Part shown: positions 39,813 through 52,230 of the stretch, one piece after another
Position numbering within the stretch: the first letter of the stretch is position 1
Layout of the letters: each line of letters starts with the position of its first letter
Assembly (NCBI GenBank): GCA_034766995.1
Contig: CM068323.1
Span: forward strand, 20,692,112-20,756,111
Direction of reading: 5' to 3'
DNA from: Acanthacorydalis orientalis
Taxonomy: Eukaryota > Arthropoda > Insecta > Megaloptera > Corydalidae
Length of the DNA stretch: 64,000 bases
Program-made: the position numbers and the translations under genes
Notes under the pieces: generated by a model
Database searches by the model: none
The model's input: the letters and a program-made list of their open reading frames with translations, nothing else
What the model was told of the DNA's origin: nothing

Positions 39813-40890
39813 TGTCTAAACTGAATTTTTTTGTCATTATTGAATTAAAAATAATTAGCAGATATTATATTTTATTTATATTACAATTTAGTGTCCTGAT
39901 TCTTCTGTTTGTCTCCTGTCACGAGTCTTGAAAATTCTATATACATTTCATCGTTCCTCTTATATTGTTTACATTTTATCAAAGTTTAGAAATTAAATAG
40001 ACATGTTACTTCCAGTAATATAAGTTGATTACCAGTGTGAATAATAATAAATTAATGTTTAATAATTGTTATAATAAAAATTAATAGGAAAACAAATCTT
40101 GTTCTAAAGTATATTATAAATATATAAACAAAATTTAAATGTGCAGTAAATAATCTTAGTAATTATAATTGATAGCTTCTTAACAGGTAGAAACTGAATT
40201 AAAAAAAAATAAAAGCGATGAAATTAATAGAGAGCATGCTTTTTTCTTTTGAACATTAACAATAAAAACGTTAGACAGATTCTCTATAATGTCACAAAAT
40301 TATACAAACATCAACATAAAAAGACATTCAACTACTGCAATTAACACAAACTGTCTGAAAATGACATTTCTGTTCAAATCATTTCTAATAATCGTTAGAG
40401 TAACCTAAAATTAACAGTAAAGAAAATTCCTGATGTTTACATTGAATTCTGTAAATTCATTCATATAAATATATATGCAAATTTCTCTAATTTTAACTAA
40501 TAAAACAGAAACTTTGTTAACAATATAAATATGAAATAGATAATATCACTGGCGAGTATTTAAAAAAATCATATATAATAAAAAAAAACTAGTAAAATAA
40601 AATTGCGTACAGATAATAGTTTTGTTTTTAGATCCCATGTTCTATTTAGGTTTATGTTTTGAGAACACGTGCGGATCGACATCATAAATGTATCTGACAT
40701 GAAAGATACACCAAATGTTGTGTGACTAATAATCATGGTAAAAGTTTTGAGATGATAAAATATGTCAGATTTACCCACATCAAAAATGTATTATATTTTG
40801 CAATAAATTAGACGTGGGTTAATAATTTAAAAGTTTTCAAATATAACAAGTACACGAGTGAATATTACTATCTCTTTTTCACTCTTTACT

Positions 40891-40898
<8 letters not shown>

Positions 40899-40954
<56 letters not shown>
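40899..40954. repeat. (TA)n microsatellite
   Basis: 56 bp. Confidence 0.95.
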
Positions 40955-40956
<2 letters not shown>

Positions 40957-41505
40957 GAAATAACTGTTGCTTATAGATAAGAATTTAATTATAATTTATA
41001 CATCACTTACGCTATATATTTATTTCTCTAACAGATAATTACAATATTATTTTTCGTATTGTATATTTCACTACTTTCAGAACTAAAACAAGAAATGTAA
41101 ATTAAAAGAATCAATATACAATTTAAAGTAAAGCAATTAGTTGAATAATATTTTTACAAAAGCTTAATTAAATAAAGTCAATATCATTAAAGATAATGTA
41201 ATAAAAATGTATAAGTAGTGAATTAACTTAATCTCATAAAAGAGATATTAAACAGAACATTAATTTAATTACTTGTTTTTAATACAACTTATTTTTTTGT
41301 TTTAAATAATAAGAAATTAAATATGATATTGTTTTAAATTCTTTAAGACAGTTCTTTACTTTAATTTTCTTCTTTTATTTATTACAATCAATTGAATATT
41401 AATTTAATTAGAAGATTTAATTTTCAGTTAATTTAAAAACAAGATCTATTGTTTGAAATGGATAAATGTTTGCACATATTTTTAACCATTAAATAGGTTA
41501 TACTC

Positions 41506-41506
<1 letters not shown>

Positions 41507-41547
<41 letters not shown>
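41507..41547. repeat. (TA)n microsatellite
   Basis: 41 bp. Confidence 0.95.
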
Positions 41548-41549
<2 letters not shown>

Positions 41550-42303
41550 AACGATTATTAAGCTTCAATTTTTATAAACTTGAACCAAATTCAAACAATA
41601 AAAGAAAAAATTAATTAGTTACAGCTTATCAAATTAATTCGACTTTTATTCATAATTTAATTAATCATTATTCAATCAATTTTTAATCATAATTTTGAAA
41701 ATTTATAAAATGTAAATTACTGTATCAGTTTGACAGACTTGTAATCAGTATGTGATTATCATAGATCAATGTAGGGATTAAACATGTTTCATTAGAAGAT
41801 CCTCCGCGTATTTTGGTTTAAAATAAATAAACATATATGTTATTTGCGATATGTTCGTTTGTAAAAGATATCTATTTAAAAGCTCGCTATTAAAAAAACT
41901 GTAATAAAATGACATTTATATAATATTCTTAAGTATCGGTTGAATGATCATATATGAAACTCCGTGAAATGTTATAAAGTTCAAATTTAAAGTGGTTATT
42001 AGAACATCAGTTTAAAGTAATAGCCCATATAAATTCAGAATAAAATTATTTCCCAAATGTATTTAAACCACTGTATAAAATGAGTAGATCTATAGAGATT
42101 CTTTTTGTGGTATTCTATTTTATATATGTTTCTGAGTATATACTAATTTAAATAAAAAAATTAAAATTATTTTTTAAGACTTTCGCATAATTTCCTACAA
42201 TTATTCTGTTATATTTAACATTAATGATTATCTTTCATTAACAATATTATAACACCTTGAATTCATGAAATAAGTTTAAGTTCTATTTCAATTTATTCAA
42301 ATT

Positions 42304-42352
42304 TATATATATATATACTAATGTGTGTGTGTATGTATATGTATGCATGTTT
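42304..42352. repeat. Short (TA)n then (TG)n/(TATG)n
   Basis: 14 bp TA, gap, GTGTGTGTGTATG. Confidence 0.8.
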
Positions 42353-42775
42353 ATGTAAATTTACGTCTACAGTGTATATTCGATTGAATCGGCAACATAT
42401 CCTGTGTTGAGATGCAAACGAACGTGTTACCGATTCCATAAAGGGTCCTCTGACGACAGCTGAGCGAACGTCGTCGTGTTTTCGGATCATGATTATCATC
42501 ACGTATCCGTGAATGTAAATATAGACCAGAGTGCACGAGAGGAATGCGTTTATTCCTAGTGGGATAGAACGAGACGCGTGTCTCCGAAATGGTGTTTAGA
42601 ACCGATTGATAGATAGGTAGATGAATGGTTGACTGGTTGGTTGACGCAATCATCGTCGACTTAATGACATCTTCCGGCCGCGCCGGGTCTTTGACCACAA
42701 AGGGCTAGTCGCGCATAATGTGCGCGATGTCACGTCGCCGGATGTGACGTCTACACACCTAGCGATTATTAAACG

Positions 42776-42790
42776 GGACCATCGTGGTCC
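42776..42790. repeat. Inverted repeat GGACCA-TCG-TGGTCC
   Basis: Six-base perfect arms, 3-nt loop, in the GC island 42370-42940. Confidence 0.55.
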
Positions 42791-42885
42791 GACAGACGAG
42801 AGATGATGAGTCTGGTGTGTGTTCTGTGGTACAGCTGGTGCTTTGACATGTCGATAATACTGACGATGGCGACGACAGTGACAAC

Positions 42886-42904
42886 GTCGTACAATCTGTA
42901 CGAC
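42886..42904. repeat. Inverted repeat GTCGTACA-ATC-TGTACGAC
   Basis: Eight-base perfect arms with 3-nt loop, about 100 bp from the hairpin at 42776. Confidence 0.65.
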
Positions 42905-43400
42905 TTTGTATGTGTGTATTTCTGTCTCTGCGTTAGTAACATACATATACATTTGCTTCTAATAAAATGTAATAATTAGAATACTTTAGAAACAAGTTCT
43001 ATTTGTAAATACATATAGTATTTATTAGTGGATGTATATAAAGAAAGAACGATAAATAATTAAAAATATATATAAATAGAAATTTGAATGTAGAAAAAAA
43101 AATTAATGAATGCCACACCACCATAAAGATACTAATTATAATAAATCTTATTTAATGTATTATTCTTTAAGAAGTTTATTAAAACAAGAATCTGTTAAGT
43201 ATTTACTTTTCAAATAAATTGTCCATCATTATTATAACTTTAATTAACAACATCTTATTCTTAACTACCAGTAACATTGTAAATCACTTTTAAATTAAAA
43301 ACGATGTTCCTCGAAAATATGCATTTATTACAAAACTGCGTAATGTATAATTATTCTATGATTAGAAACTCAAATTAAATAATAAAAGTTTAAAAATAGT

Positions 43401-43403
<3 letters not shown>

Positions 43404-43434
<31 letters not shown>
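43404..43434. repeat. (TA)n microsatellite
   Basis: 31 bp. Confidence 0.93.
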
Positions 43435-43437
<3 letters not shown>

Positions 43438-43835
43438 AAATTATAAATAAATCAATAAACTTTATAAATTTCCTAATAAAAAAGTAGTTAATAATAAAGA
43501 GTCTTAATTAAACATAATTACCAAAACATGTTACGAAAATATCGATTCGGTATTGTAAAATATAAATAAACTCAATTTTAATTACAAATAAACTACAATT
43601 ACACATGATGAACAGTTTTATCTTTACACAATGTTAATAAATATACATCATTTTACCCAAAGTAAACAGATATGACATATGCGATTCATAACAGCTTGCA
43701 GTTAAAATACTACTCAAAATTAATAAATTTATTAAACAATTCGTATGCAAATTAAACAGCAGCATATTTGTAACAGTGATTTTATAATTAATAAATGATA
43801 TATTAAAATATTACACCTTTTAATTTAATTACTAA

Positions 43836-43839
<4 letters not shown>

Positions 43840-43879
<40 letters not shown>

Positions 43880-43898
43880 AGATATATATATATATATA
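43840..43898. repeat. Two (TA)n runs
   Basis: 36 bp and 17 bp, separated by ATTTAG. Confidence 0.93.
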
Positions 43899-44098
43899 AT
43901 TATAATTTAGATTATGTGCCAAAAATTTCGTGGAAATTGAACGTTTCTAATCGGACTATTATTTATTTATTTTTAATTATATAAACAAGTTATTATTTTT
44001 CATTTTAGGTCTTTAATTTCGGAGATTAATATTATCAATACTTTCAATTTATTGTCTTTGTTACGATATTGTGTTCCTCATACGGTCTAATATTAAAC

Positions 44099-44125
<27 letters not shown>
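44099..44125. repeat. (TA)n microsatellite
   Basis: 27 bp. Confidence 0.9.
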
Positions 44126-44129
<4 letters not shown>

Positions 44130-44269
44130 ACTTAAGTCTTCAAAATTAATTTTAAAGACAACTACAATGTTTCTAAACGATAAAAAAAATAGTTCGTGCC
44201 ACGGTGTACACTGGTGAAACTTAATGATGGTATTTAAAAAAAAGGAAAGAAACTTTATTATAGTTTCGT

Positions 44270-44720
44270 ACAAAGCTTGAATAATAACGTAAACCAAGTC
44301 TATAAAGTCGAACGTAATCGTCCGTCTCGACGTTTTGTAAATCGAGCGCGTGAAGCACTGCCACGTACGCTGTCGAATAAATATCTCCCGTTCTGAAACT
44401 TTTAATTGGTAGACCGGTAAAACTCCGGTACGTAGACGAAAACCGCGCACAAACAACCGCGTAACGCGTGTACGGACAATATGGAAGTAGAAGAAAGAAG
44501 AGAAGATGTGAAAGTAACGGAATGGAAAAAAAACGAACGGGCACACCACCGACGCACAGACCGATGTACCGCCCGGCCTATTTGTTTTATGCGAGCCGAT
44601 AATTCAGCGGGCGAAACGGCGCGACCGCACGCGCCATTTGAATGAAAAACTATGCGTACGCACGAAACGGATTAGGTGTCGCGGTCGGCTGAACTCTACA
44701 GAGAAGGTGGATGCTGTGCC

Positions 44721-44722
<2 letters not shown>
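44270..44722. other. GC-rich island with CGCGCCATTTG
   Basis: GC-dense near 44560-44650, with ACGCGCCATTTGAATG (a GCCAT core such as YY1/Pho sites use). The 162-codon minus-strand ORF begins outside and runs through a TA array; not gene-like. Confidence 0.35.

Positions 44723-44766
<44 letters not shown>
44723..44766. repeat. (TA)n microsatellite
   Basis: 44 bp, at the edge of a GC island. Confidence 0.95.
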
Positions 44767-44770
<4 letters not shown>

Positions 44771-45353
44771 TACCATCATTTACAATATAAAATTAACACA
44801 TTAACTTCTATTAAAGATTTGTCTCGCAATTCATATGTTTTATAAAAGATCCTATTAACAAAACAGATAATAATACATTAAGGAAAAGCTACTTAATGGA
44901 ATTCGTATAAACGTCAACTAAAAACACCTTACGATTTAAAAGTTTCTGACGTGCTCTATTTATATTCGGAAATTTTAAGAATCATTATCAGTCTTGTATA
45001 ATTTCATACCTAATTAATATCAATGTATATTAATGTTTCAATGTACACATTAGTTTAGTCAGTTGATAACTCTTCGATTCACACTACTGCCTATTATTAG
45101 CAAATGTGACTTAGGAGAAGTTGTACGCACTGCAGTTCAGATTTATCTCTTAACGATTATCTTCTATTTTCGGAAATGAAATCTGATTTTATTTTTGGAA
45201 GATTCGTCACGTTTGAAAAGATAAAGCAGATTTCAAAACTACTAATCGCTCTTCTATTTCATATCCATACCTTTTTAACATAATTATATGTCTAATAAAA
45301 ATAAAGGAACAAATATTTACAGAGTAAAATAATTTGTTTCTAATTAGATATTT

Positions 45354-45355
<2 letters not shown>

Positions 45356-45405
<50 letters not shown>
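45356..45405. repeat. (TA)n microsatellite
   Basis: 50 bp. Confidence 0.95.
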
Positions 45406-45408
<3 letters not shown>

Positions 45409-45443
45409 ATTAGTAATACAATATATAATAATAGTAATTGTTA

Positions 45444-45448
<5 letters not shown>

Positions 45449-45537
<89 letters not shown>
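45449..45537. repeat. (TA)n compound with TTTA breaks
   Basis: 89 bp, 44 bp after the previous array. Confidence 0.95.
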
Positions 45538-45867
45538 CTGGTAGATAGATAGATATAGATATAAATGTTAAAACTCTATTTCCAATCTATCGATAAGAAG
45601 TTTTATTTTATTAGGATCGAGTTTCGACAGAATATCTCACGTGTACTATCTCGACGAAAACCCAAATATGTGTTCTCTGCTCATATTATCAATTTAAAGT
45701 AAACAGTGCCGAAGGGAACGACGAAATATAACTTCAAATCGCTGTAGCGTGCTTGTGATTCGTATTTTAGAAATTATAGTTTACACAATTTGTAATGTTT
45801 ACTTTAAAACAATCAATTTAGAAACTAAACAGTTCATTATATAATACGATGCTTTTGTCTGCTTAAC
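45538..45867. other. Small GC-richer block
   Basis: Opens with (GATA)-like TAGATAGATAGATATAG; 45600-45750 is unique, no ORF. Confidence 0.3.

Positions 45868-45909
<42 letters not shown>
45868..45909. repeat. (TG)n-(TA)n compound
   Basis: Short GTGTGTG before 34 bp TA, the reverse order to most others. Confidence 0.93.
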
Positions 45910-45910
<1 letters not shown>

Positions 45911-47345
45911 TTGTAAATAGTATTATTGAAGAAAAGAATAAAATAGTTGCTCATAATGCAAGCAATATTCCAGAGACTAACTAGTAATAATAATGAATAA
46001 TAATAATAAAAAAAAAATATGAAATAGAAGATACAAAAATATAATAATAATTAAATGCATGTGGTTTCATGTGAGTTCACATACAAATAATTTAAATCAG
46101 TAATATTTACATAAATAAAGTATTTATAAAGATGTCAGTGATACGAATTGAAAAGGTTTAATGCTTTGTTTCAAAAATATTAAATTTTACGTTTTGTTTA
46201 AACATTCCGTTGAAAATTCTATCGCAACTAAAACGTTATACAGTTTATTAAAGTGAGTCGTTGCTGGGTAATAATATAATTCGTAGTTTTCCGTCGCCAT
46301 TTTCCTGAAAATTCTACAGAGCATTCTCTAGAATTATACAAATCGCCTACGGCACGATGTGATTACACACAAAAGATCACACGTTGAATAAATTTTATGT
46401 ACAAGTTTCCAACGCTTACATGTATATATTGTGGAAAATTTTCACATATCATCTCGGTTGTTGTTCAATGATTGTAAATATTTATTACGGTTCTATAAAT
46501 AAAGCTCTCTGTTATATTACATGGTAATATTTAAACAGACTGTCTATAAAATTTAGTTAAAATACATAATATTAGAAAGATATTATTTGGAATACGCTAC
46601 GTTCATTAATAATTTTTACTGCTGTACGAGTAGCTTCTAAATTATTAAATACAAAATCGATTTTTATTCAAGTTTATGTTTTTATTACTTAAATTATTCA
46701 TCAGTACTAATTAATTATTACCAACTAATCAGTTTTGTTTAAATTAAAATAAAAAATCAATAATGGATTGCTATGTCTTATTTTATTATTTAAACATTAA
46801 ATATTTACCAATAACAAACTTGTCTACAAAATCCATACTAATAAATGTTCTCACTGACGAAATGACACAAGAGAATTATATCTAAATTAGACTTATAGAA
46901 ATTAATCAAAATTCTAACACAATACAATTTATATTCGAATAAAAATATTCAGCAGAACGTAAATTTTAATGGTCCACTGATCTCCATAACAATCGAAATA
47001 TTATAATTTTGAAAATACACTAGAATAATATAAAAATATAATAATTTTTCTACATTCCAATTTAAAAATATTAGTTCTAGTTCACTTATTTAATTTGATC
47101 ACAAAATCTACCATTTATATTAATTTTACTAACATAATCAAAATCTCTAATTATTTTTTTTCTATTTGGTTTCAAAATACATTCTGAATAATAAACATAC
47201 AATTAAGAAACTTCGTTTAATCAAGTTCATATTAAAATTTTAAATCGAAAAAGGGTCTTCTATATTTGTATGAAATTTATAAATAGAATTAGCATACAGA
47301 TTTCTAAAACAAAAATGTCTTTTACAATATTTGGTATTTAGAGAC
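45910..47345. other. A/T-rich desert with one richer block
   Basis: 46235-46390 contains TTTCCGTCGCCATTTTCC; no ORF. The remainder is A/T-rich. Confidence 0.4.
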
Positions 47346-47349
47346 TAGT

Positions 47350-47373
47350 TATATATATGTATATATATATATA
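47350..47373. repeat. (TA)n, interrupted
   Basis: 24 bp with one TG break. Confidence 0.85.
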
Positions 47374-47399
47374 ATAGTATAAAACTAAATGAAAATAAT

Positions 47400-47700
47400 G
47401 TGAGAGCTTAACATCCCATAATAAACATAGACACGTCTAGTGCGTTTCCAGCAGACAGTGGCGTGCAATATGAAGGGCAAACGATACCAAACGATGCGGG
47501 TGGATTAGTTCTATATAGAAACCAGATTATTCGATTATCAAACAAGATCGTAATCACGGCTAAAAGTGGATTCCCCGGCCTCGTCGGATATTGTACGAAA
47601 GTGAAGTTCGCATAATCCCCGAGGGGAACGCGACCGCGATATTGGATAAGGAAGTACCTGATGTTGGCGAAGAGAATCGACTGATCCCCCCTATAAATGT
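47400..47700. other. GC-richer island with hAT-like start
   Basis: Open frames on both strands (47591-47794 plus, 47408-47827 minus) run into TA repeats and lack domains. Confidence 0.3.
47456..47490. mobile_element. Possible left terminus of a hAT-like element
   Basis: CAGTGGCGTGCAATATGAAG resembles the ends at 5597 and 27074, and is followed by GGGCAAAC as hAT MITEs often are. No matching right end or 8-bp duplication of CCAGCAGA was found downstream, so it may be a broken element or chance. Confidence 0.3.
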
Positions 47701-47702
47701 TC

Positions 47703-47755
47703 ATATACATACATATATACTTATATATACATGTATATATATATATATATATATA
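47703..47755. repeat. (TACA)/(TA)n compound
   Basis: Pure TA from 47734. Confidence 0.9.
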
Positions 47756-47915
47756 CCCATATACAAATCCATACACATATATACACTTCAATGAGTTTGT
47801 GTAGGTGAAGGTATGTATAATTCTCACATACTGTAATATATTTGAATGTATCGCTTATACTTAATGTTTATATGTTACACTGCTATTCCGCTTTTGGCTT
47901 TATTCGATATAGTTT

Positions 47916-47924
47916 TATATATAT

Positions 47925-47983
<59 letters not shown>
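47916..47983. repeat. (TA)n compound
   Basis: Includes 52 bp pure TA after a TACATACA interruption. Confidence 0.95.
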
Positions 47984-47984
<1 letters not shown>

Positions 47985-48182
47985 CGTATGTGTGAGTATT
48001 TTAATATGAATGTATATGTACGTACGCTTGCGTAAAATGAAACGTATTGCATTCTCTTGATTATATATGCCGCAAAACTAACATTTCGAGTTATTTCTCT
48101 TGAAAATTGCACCATAAATAATATATTCTAAATTAAACCATACATATTAAATATACATTTACATACACAAACATTATATATC

Positions 48183-48185
<3 letters not shown>

Positions 48186-48248
<63 letters not shown>

Positions 48249-48282
48249 ATATATGTGTGTGTGTTTGTGTGTATGTGTGTGG
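48186..48282. repeat. (TA)n-(TG)n compound
   Basis: 49 bp TA, a TT break, 20 bp TA, then a TG-rich run. Confidence 0.95.
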
Positions 48283-48289
48283 TCAAAGC

Positions 48290-49015
48290 ATACTGTCTAA
48301 CCAGATAGGTCACTAACCATAAATGATTCATTAAATGTAGGAAATAGAATATTTAATTACTACATTAATAATAAAGATTTCAGATCTGTTGATTTTCGTT
48401 TACTGGAAATAAAGATTTTATATTTTTTGAAGGAAATTTCAGAAAATGATAAATAAAGTTGAAACTTTTTAGAATCGTGTCAATTACATAATACATCCGC
48501 ACGTGATTCAAAAATTAAATTTAAATTAATATAATATGTATATATGTGTATGTAGCTGTATATTTTTTTCTACTTATTTTATAAAAAAAAAATATTTTTT
48601 TTCACTCGCTAATAAATTTATGCACATCGTGCAACTAATACATGATGTCAGTCACGTATACAATTTATTTATTAATATTTCTCCTAACGTATTTGAATGG
48701 ATGAACAGACACTGGAAATATTATAAATAAAATAAAATATCAAGTAAATTTAATCGTATAAAATAAATAGTATTTATGTTGATTCTAGACTACAGTTTTC
48801 TATTTTAAGTATATCTCACTAATTAAAATTAATTAAACACCTGCAACACAAGAACTTTAATAACACAGAAATTTTTTTTGGTCAAATATTATATTCATAA
48901 CAATAAATAATTGTACAATAATATGTTTTCGTATATACGTTTTATGTTTAAAAAGTTGGAATCGTACTAACTTAAAAATATGTTGTGATATTGAAAATGA
49001 ATCAATTTCAGGAGC
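48290..49015. other. A/T-rich stretch
   Basis: Nothing beyond simple A/T-rich DNA. Confidence 0.5.
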
Positions 49016-49400
49016 TCTCTATTTGCACCGTTATCACTTTATATTGACCATAAAGTCGTTGGAATAAATCGATAACGTCCGAAACGACTCGTTGAAAACT
49101 GTTCCAGATTAAAAGCAAACCTATTTTCACGCCCCTTCACAAAACATATACATACTTTATACTTTACCTAAAAGGTACTTATGTAGTTTGGCAACGATAC
49201 AAAAACAACTTTATACTCGCACGCCCTCCAGTGAAACGCACACACACACATGAACGCATACGCGTTCACGGTAGGGGTTGATCGTACGCCCACCTCATAT
49301 TTTAGCGCAAGAAGAATGTACGCCGAAAACGAACAGCTAGACGAAAGACGTCCCTACAGTTCGTTTAGTATTCTTCTAAAGTACTCTGCTGTTGTTCTTT
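49016..49400. other. GC-richer island
   Basis: Includes CACACACACACATGAACGCA and CGTACGCCCACC; no ORF. Confidence 0.3.
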
Positions 49401-50080
49401 CTCGTTCATCTTATACGTTATGATTTGTTAATGTATTTATACAAGGAAAAAATAATTGACGTCGTTACATTTTTGAATAAAATATCGATTTTCCGACTTG
49501 AAAAGTTCAGTGTTTTGAAAACATGCTGTACGGAATATGAGCGTTGATCCGGAAGAACGAAAATAAATCATATTTTCTGTTAACTAAAACTTGTTTTAAA
49601 TTTATTTTCAGCGTATTTGTATTAAAATTCAATATATTATTCATTCTATATTCGAAACCATTTGCAAAAATATACGAAAAATAAGTGTTTATAAAAATGT
49701 TTCTGTATAATTCTAAAGAATATATTTTTTGTGACACAATTGACAAATATTTTTTCAACTTCATAACTATTTGTTAAATTTGAATCCTTTTTCTTTAAAA
49801 TTTCTGTTAATTGTCGATTTAAAAATATAAGAACTAGAATTGACACAAAGTCAATTTACTAGATTTAAAAATAATTGAATATTTAAAATATTTGTTTGGA
49901 AAATGTGTTCACTTTTAAAGTAATGAGATGTTTTTTCCATAATCCATTAACGAGATGGATTCAAAATGTCAAAAAAGGAATTAAGCAAAATTAAATATGT
50001 TCAACAAACGAATTTTCTATTTCGAATGGAAATAAGACTGTGGCTGATAAAAGAAAAAAAAACGACGAAAGGCAAAGGGT
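49401..50080. other. A/T-rich stretch
   Basis: No array, island or exon-like block. Confidence 0.5.
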
Positions 50081-50400
50081 ACGGCGATGTCGACAGTACG
50101 ACGTTCGTTCATTCGGCTGGTTTGATGAATACGGAACGCGCGACGGCGAGAGTTAAATGGGCTGCACGTTTATCGACAGCGTAGCAGTCGACCGTTCGAC
50201 GCTACACTTTATTTATACGAGTGTTAAGAAAATTGGATTCGTTTCTAGCGACCCGTCGACGTCTTCCTAAAGCCGCACTGGTCGCCGCCGTTCGCTATTC
50301 ACATCCGGAACACCGCGTACGATGTATCGCACGTACGATGAAACACTTCGACAGACAGATGACTTGATATGTAAAAGGAACAAGAAAAAGATTCTCATTT
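50081..50400. other. GC-rich island
   Basis: CpG-dense (ACGGAACGCGCGACGGCGAG), with the 72-codon ORF 49966-50184 ending inside; no domain. Confidence 0.35.
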
Positions 50401-50692
50401 ACATTTATAATGATCGTTACTGATTATCAAAGCTTTCAAAGTGTGCATTTTCTGTGAGGCTGTGTCTTCGTAAATACATATTTAAATTAAATACTTTGTA
50501 TATAAAGCTCATGCGATTATACTTACATACATAAACATTATATTTAAATATCTATACTTAATAATGTATACAGAATTATAAAATTTTTAGATGTTTTTGA
50601 ACTCGCAAGAAAAAAATAATATAAAAAGCAACAAACATCATAAAGACCATTTTTAAATCCCAGACAGAAATTATAAAAATAGACAACATTTA

Positions 50693-51488
50693 CGAGGTTC
50701 GTTTGATAGATATGGTAAAAAAGCAAGTTAAACACTGTTTTTTGGAAAAAATCGATTTAATTTCTCAACATTGTCTCCATTGATGACTATACACTTGGTA
50801 CAGCGAATCTACAAAATACTCAGTGACGGTGGCGATGGTATCCTCGTTCGACGAAACTTTCTTCCCACCGAGCCAAATTTTCAAGTTTGGGAAGAGGAAG
50901 AAGACTAGAGAATAGAACGGATGAGGAATCAATTCGAAGCCTAGTTCGTGAAATTTTTCCACTGCGACGGTCGATTTGTTGGACGACGCGTTTTCCTAGT
51001 GAAAGAGGACTTTTTTGCTCCAATCTTGACTATTTTCGTTTCAAATGGTCCAATAACGTTTCATAATAGGTTCCTGTTATCGTTTTTCCTTACGTTAAGT
51101 AGTCGATCAGGATGATTCCTTGAGAATCTCAAATTAAACAGTGGCCATCACCTTCCCAGCCAACAAAACGGTCTTCGTCTCATTCGGAAAACTTTTACCA
51201 GTCATTATCCACTGCTTTGACTGCTACTTCGACCAGGTGTTTAGTGATGGATCCATGTTTCATTCATAGTGATGAATTGACGCAAAAAGACCTGCTCGTT
51301 TTTTTCAATTTTTGCGGCAAATGCTACAATGCTCGCTTCAAACATCTTTAGAACGTGAGCAACGCGTCGTTTCATGTTGAAATTTCCCCTATGCCAGTTT
51401 TAAAAGCGACACTTGATAGCCGTGACGTTACCAAATGAATAGTGGTGTCATTTCATAGCAATTTACCAAACTTATCAAACGACCTTCG
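50693..51488 (-). mobile_element. Mariner (Tc1/mariner) element, internally deleted, TIRs present
   Basis: TA dinucleotides flank it (50691-50692, 51489-51490). The terminal inverted repeats begin CGAGGTTCGTTTGATAG and, from the other end, CGAAGGTCGTTTGATAAG. Fragments of mariner transposase read on the minus strand from 51380 down to 50720. At 796 bp it is well short of the usual ~1.25-1.3 kb. Same family as the MITE at 23988-24113. Confidence 0.88.
50720..51378 (-). pseudogene. Mariner transposase pseudogene
   Basis: Starting near ATG at about 51375, the minus strand reads a shortened N-terminus, then QFITMNETWIHH, then KTVLLAGKVMATV in another frame, and finally FPNLKIWLGGKKVSSNED (within 50765-50962) and INGDNVEK. 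These match the DETWIHH, GKVMATVFWD and FPNLKKWLGGK blocks of DD34D mariner transposases. Most of the DNA-binding N-terminus is gone, the first catalytic Asp is Asn, several frameshifts and stops occur, and the segment around the last Asp is shortened. The gene is dead. Confidence 0.85.
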
Positions 51489-51490
51489 TA

Positions 51491-52127
51491 TAATAAAAAA
51501 TATTATGCATTATTAATATTACACTATGGATTGTTTAGAACACTAAACCATTATGTAACCGGTTCATACTCTATTCATATTACGATTCATTTTTAATATG
51601 GTTTTATACAAATATATCACCAAATATTTTAAAAAATCTCTCTTTCGTTACAAGTAGACAATACTAAACATACCTAAGCCTAAAAAACACTGAATACGAA
51701 TAAAAACTCAGATAAATCACATTATCATTCATTTTTTCAATTTATTTTGTCCACTCTCTTACGTTCTTCTGTATATTTTGAAAAAATACACCTTACGCTT
51801 TCAAATATTTAAACTGTCTTATTTACTGGCGTTTTTATAAAAGTCTCGACTTTTTATTAACCTGAGCAAATGATTTAAAAAGTATTATATAGATGATAAA
51901 AGAGAAATATCATTCAACTCGCATCGTTCAGTAATAGAAAAAATTCTTTCTCACAGTAAACTGTACAAACACTTGAAGAATAACGCCTTTTTATGGGAGA
52001 GCTTATAGAAATAAGATAACAAAAACGGAATTGTGAAAAAAAAGATCATGTGAAAACAATTTTGATCTGTTTCAGTTTGGATTGAAAATAAAATATTCTT
52101 TAGCATTTTATCTGTATTTTTATTGAA

Positions 52128-52130
<3 letters not shown>
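51491..52130. other. A/T-rich stretch after the mariner
   Basis: No feature seen. Confidence 0.5.
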
Positions 52131-52131
<1 letters not shown>

Positions 52132-52178
<47 letters not shown>

Positions 52179-52180
52179 CG

Positions 52181-52216
<36 letters not shown>

Positions 52217-52230
52217 CGTATATATATATA
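52132..52230. repeat. (TA)n with repeated TGTATATACG spacer
   Basis: Three TA blocks separated by two exact copies of TGTATATACG, giving a higher-order repeat. Confidence 0.95.

Larger units (their letters stand above)
39810..42300. other. A/T-rich desert
   Basis: TA arrays at 40899 and 41507; no island or exon-like block. Confidence 0.5.
42370..42945. other. GC-rich island with two hairpins
   Basis: Holds the inverted repeats at 42776 and 42886, a GTGACGTC word pair, and a degenerate tetranucleotide stretch at 42603-42645 (GATAGATAGGTAGATG, GGTTGACTGGTTGGTTGAC). Overlapping minus-strand ORFs of 100 and 115 codons lack any domain. Confidence 0.4.
42946..44095. other. A/T-rich desert
   Basis: TA arrays at 43404 and 43840 only. 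Confidence 0.5.

Noticed and set aside
42351..42952. 115- and 100-codon minus-strand ORFs
   Set aside because: Arg/His/Thr-rich products of a CpG-rich island in different frames; no similarity recognised.
44061..44549. 162-codon minus-strand ORF
   Set aside because: Phe/Tyr/Ile-rich, overlaps a second frame of equal openness, and runs through a TA array; not protein-like.
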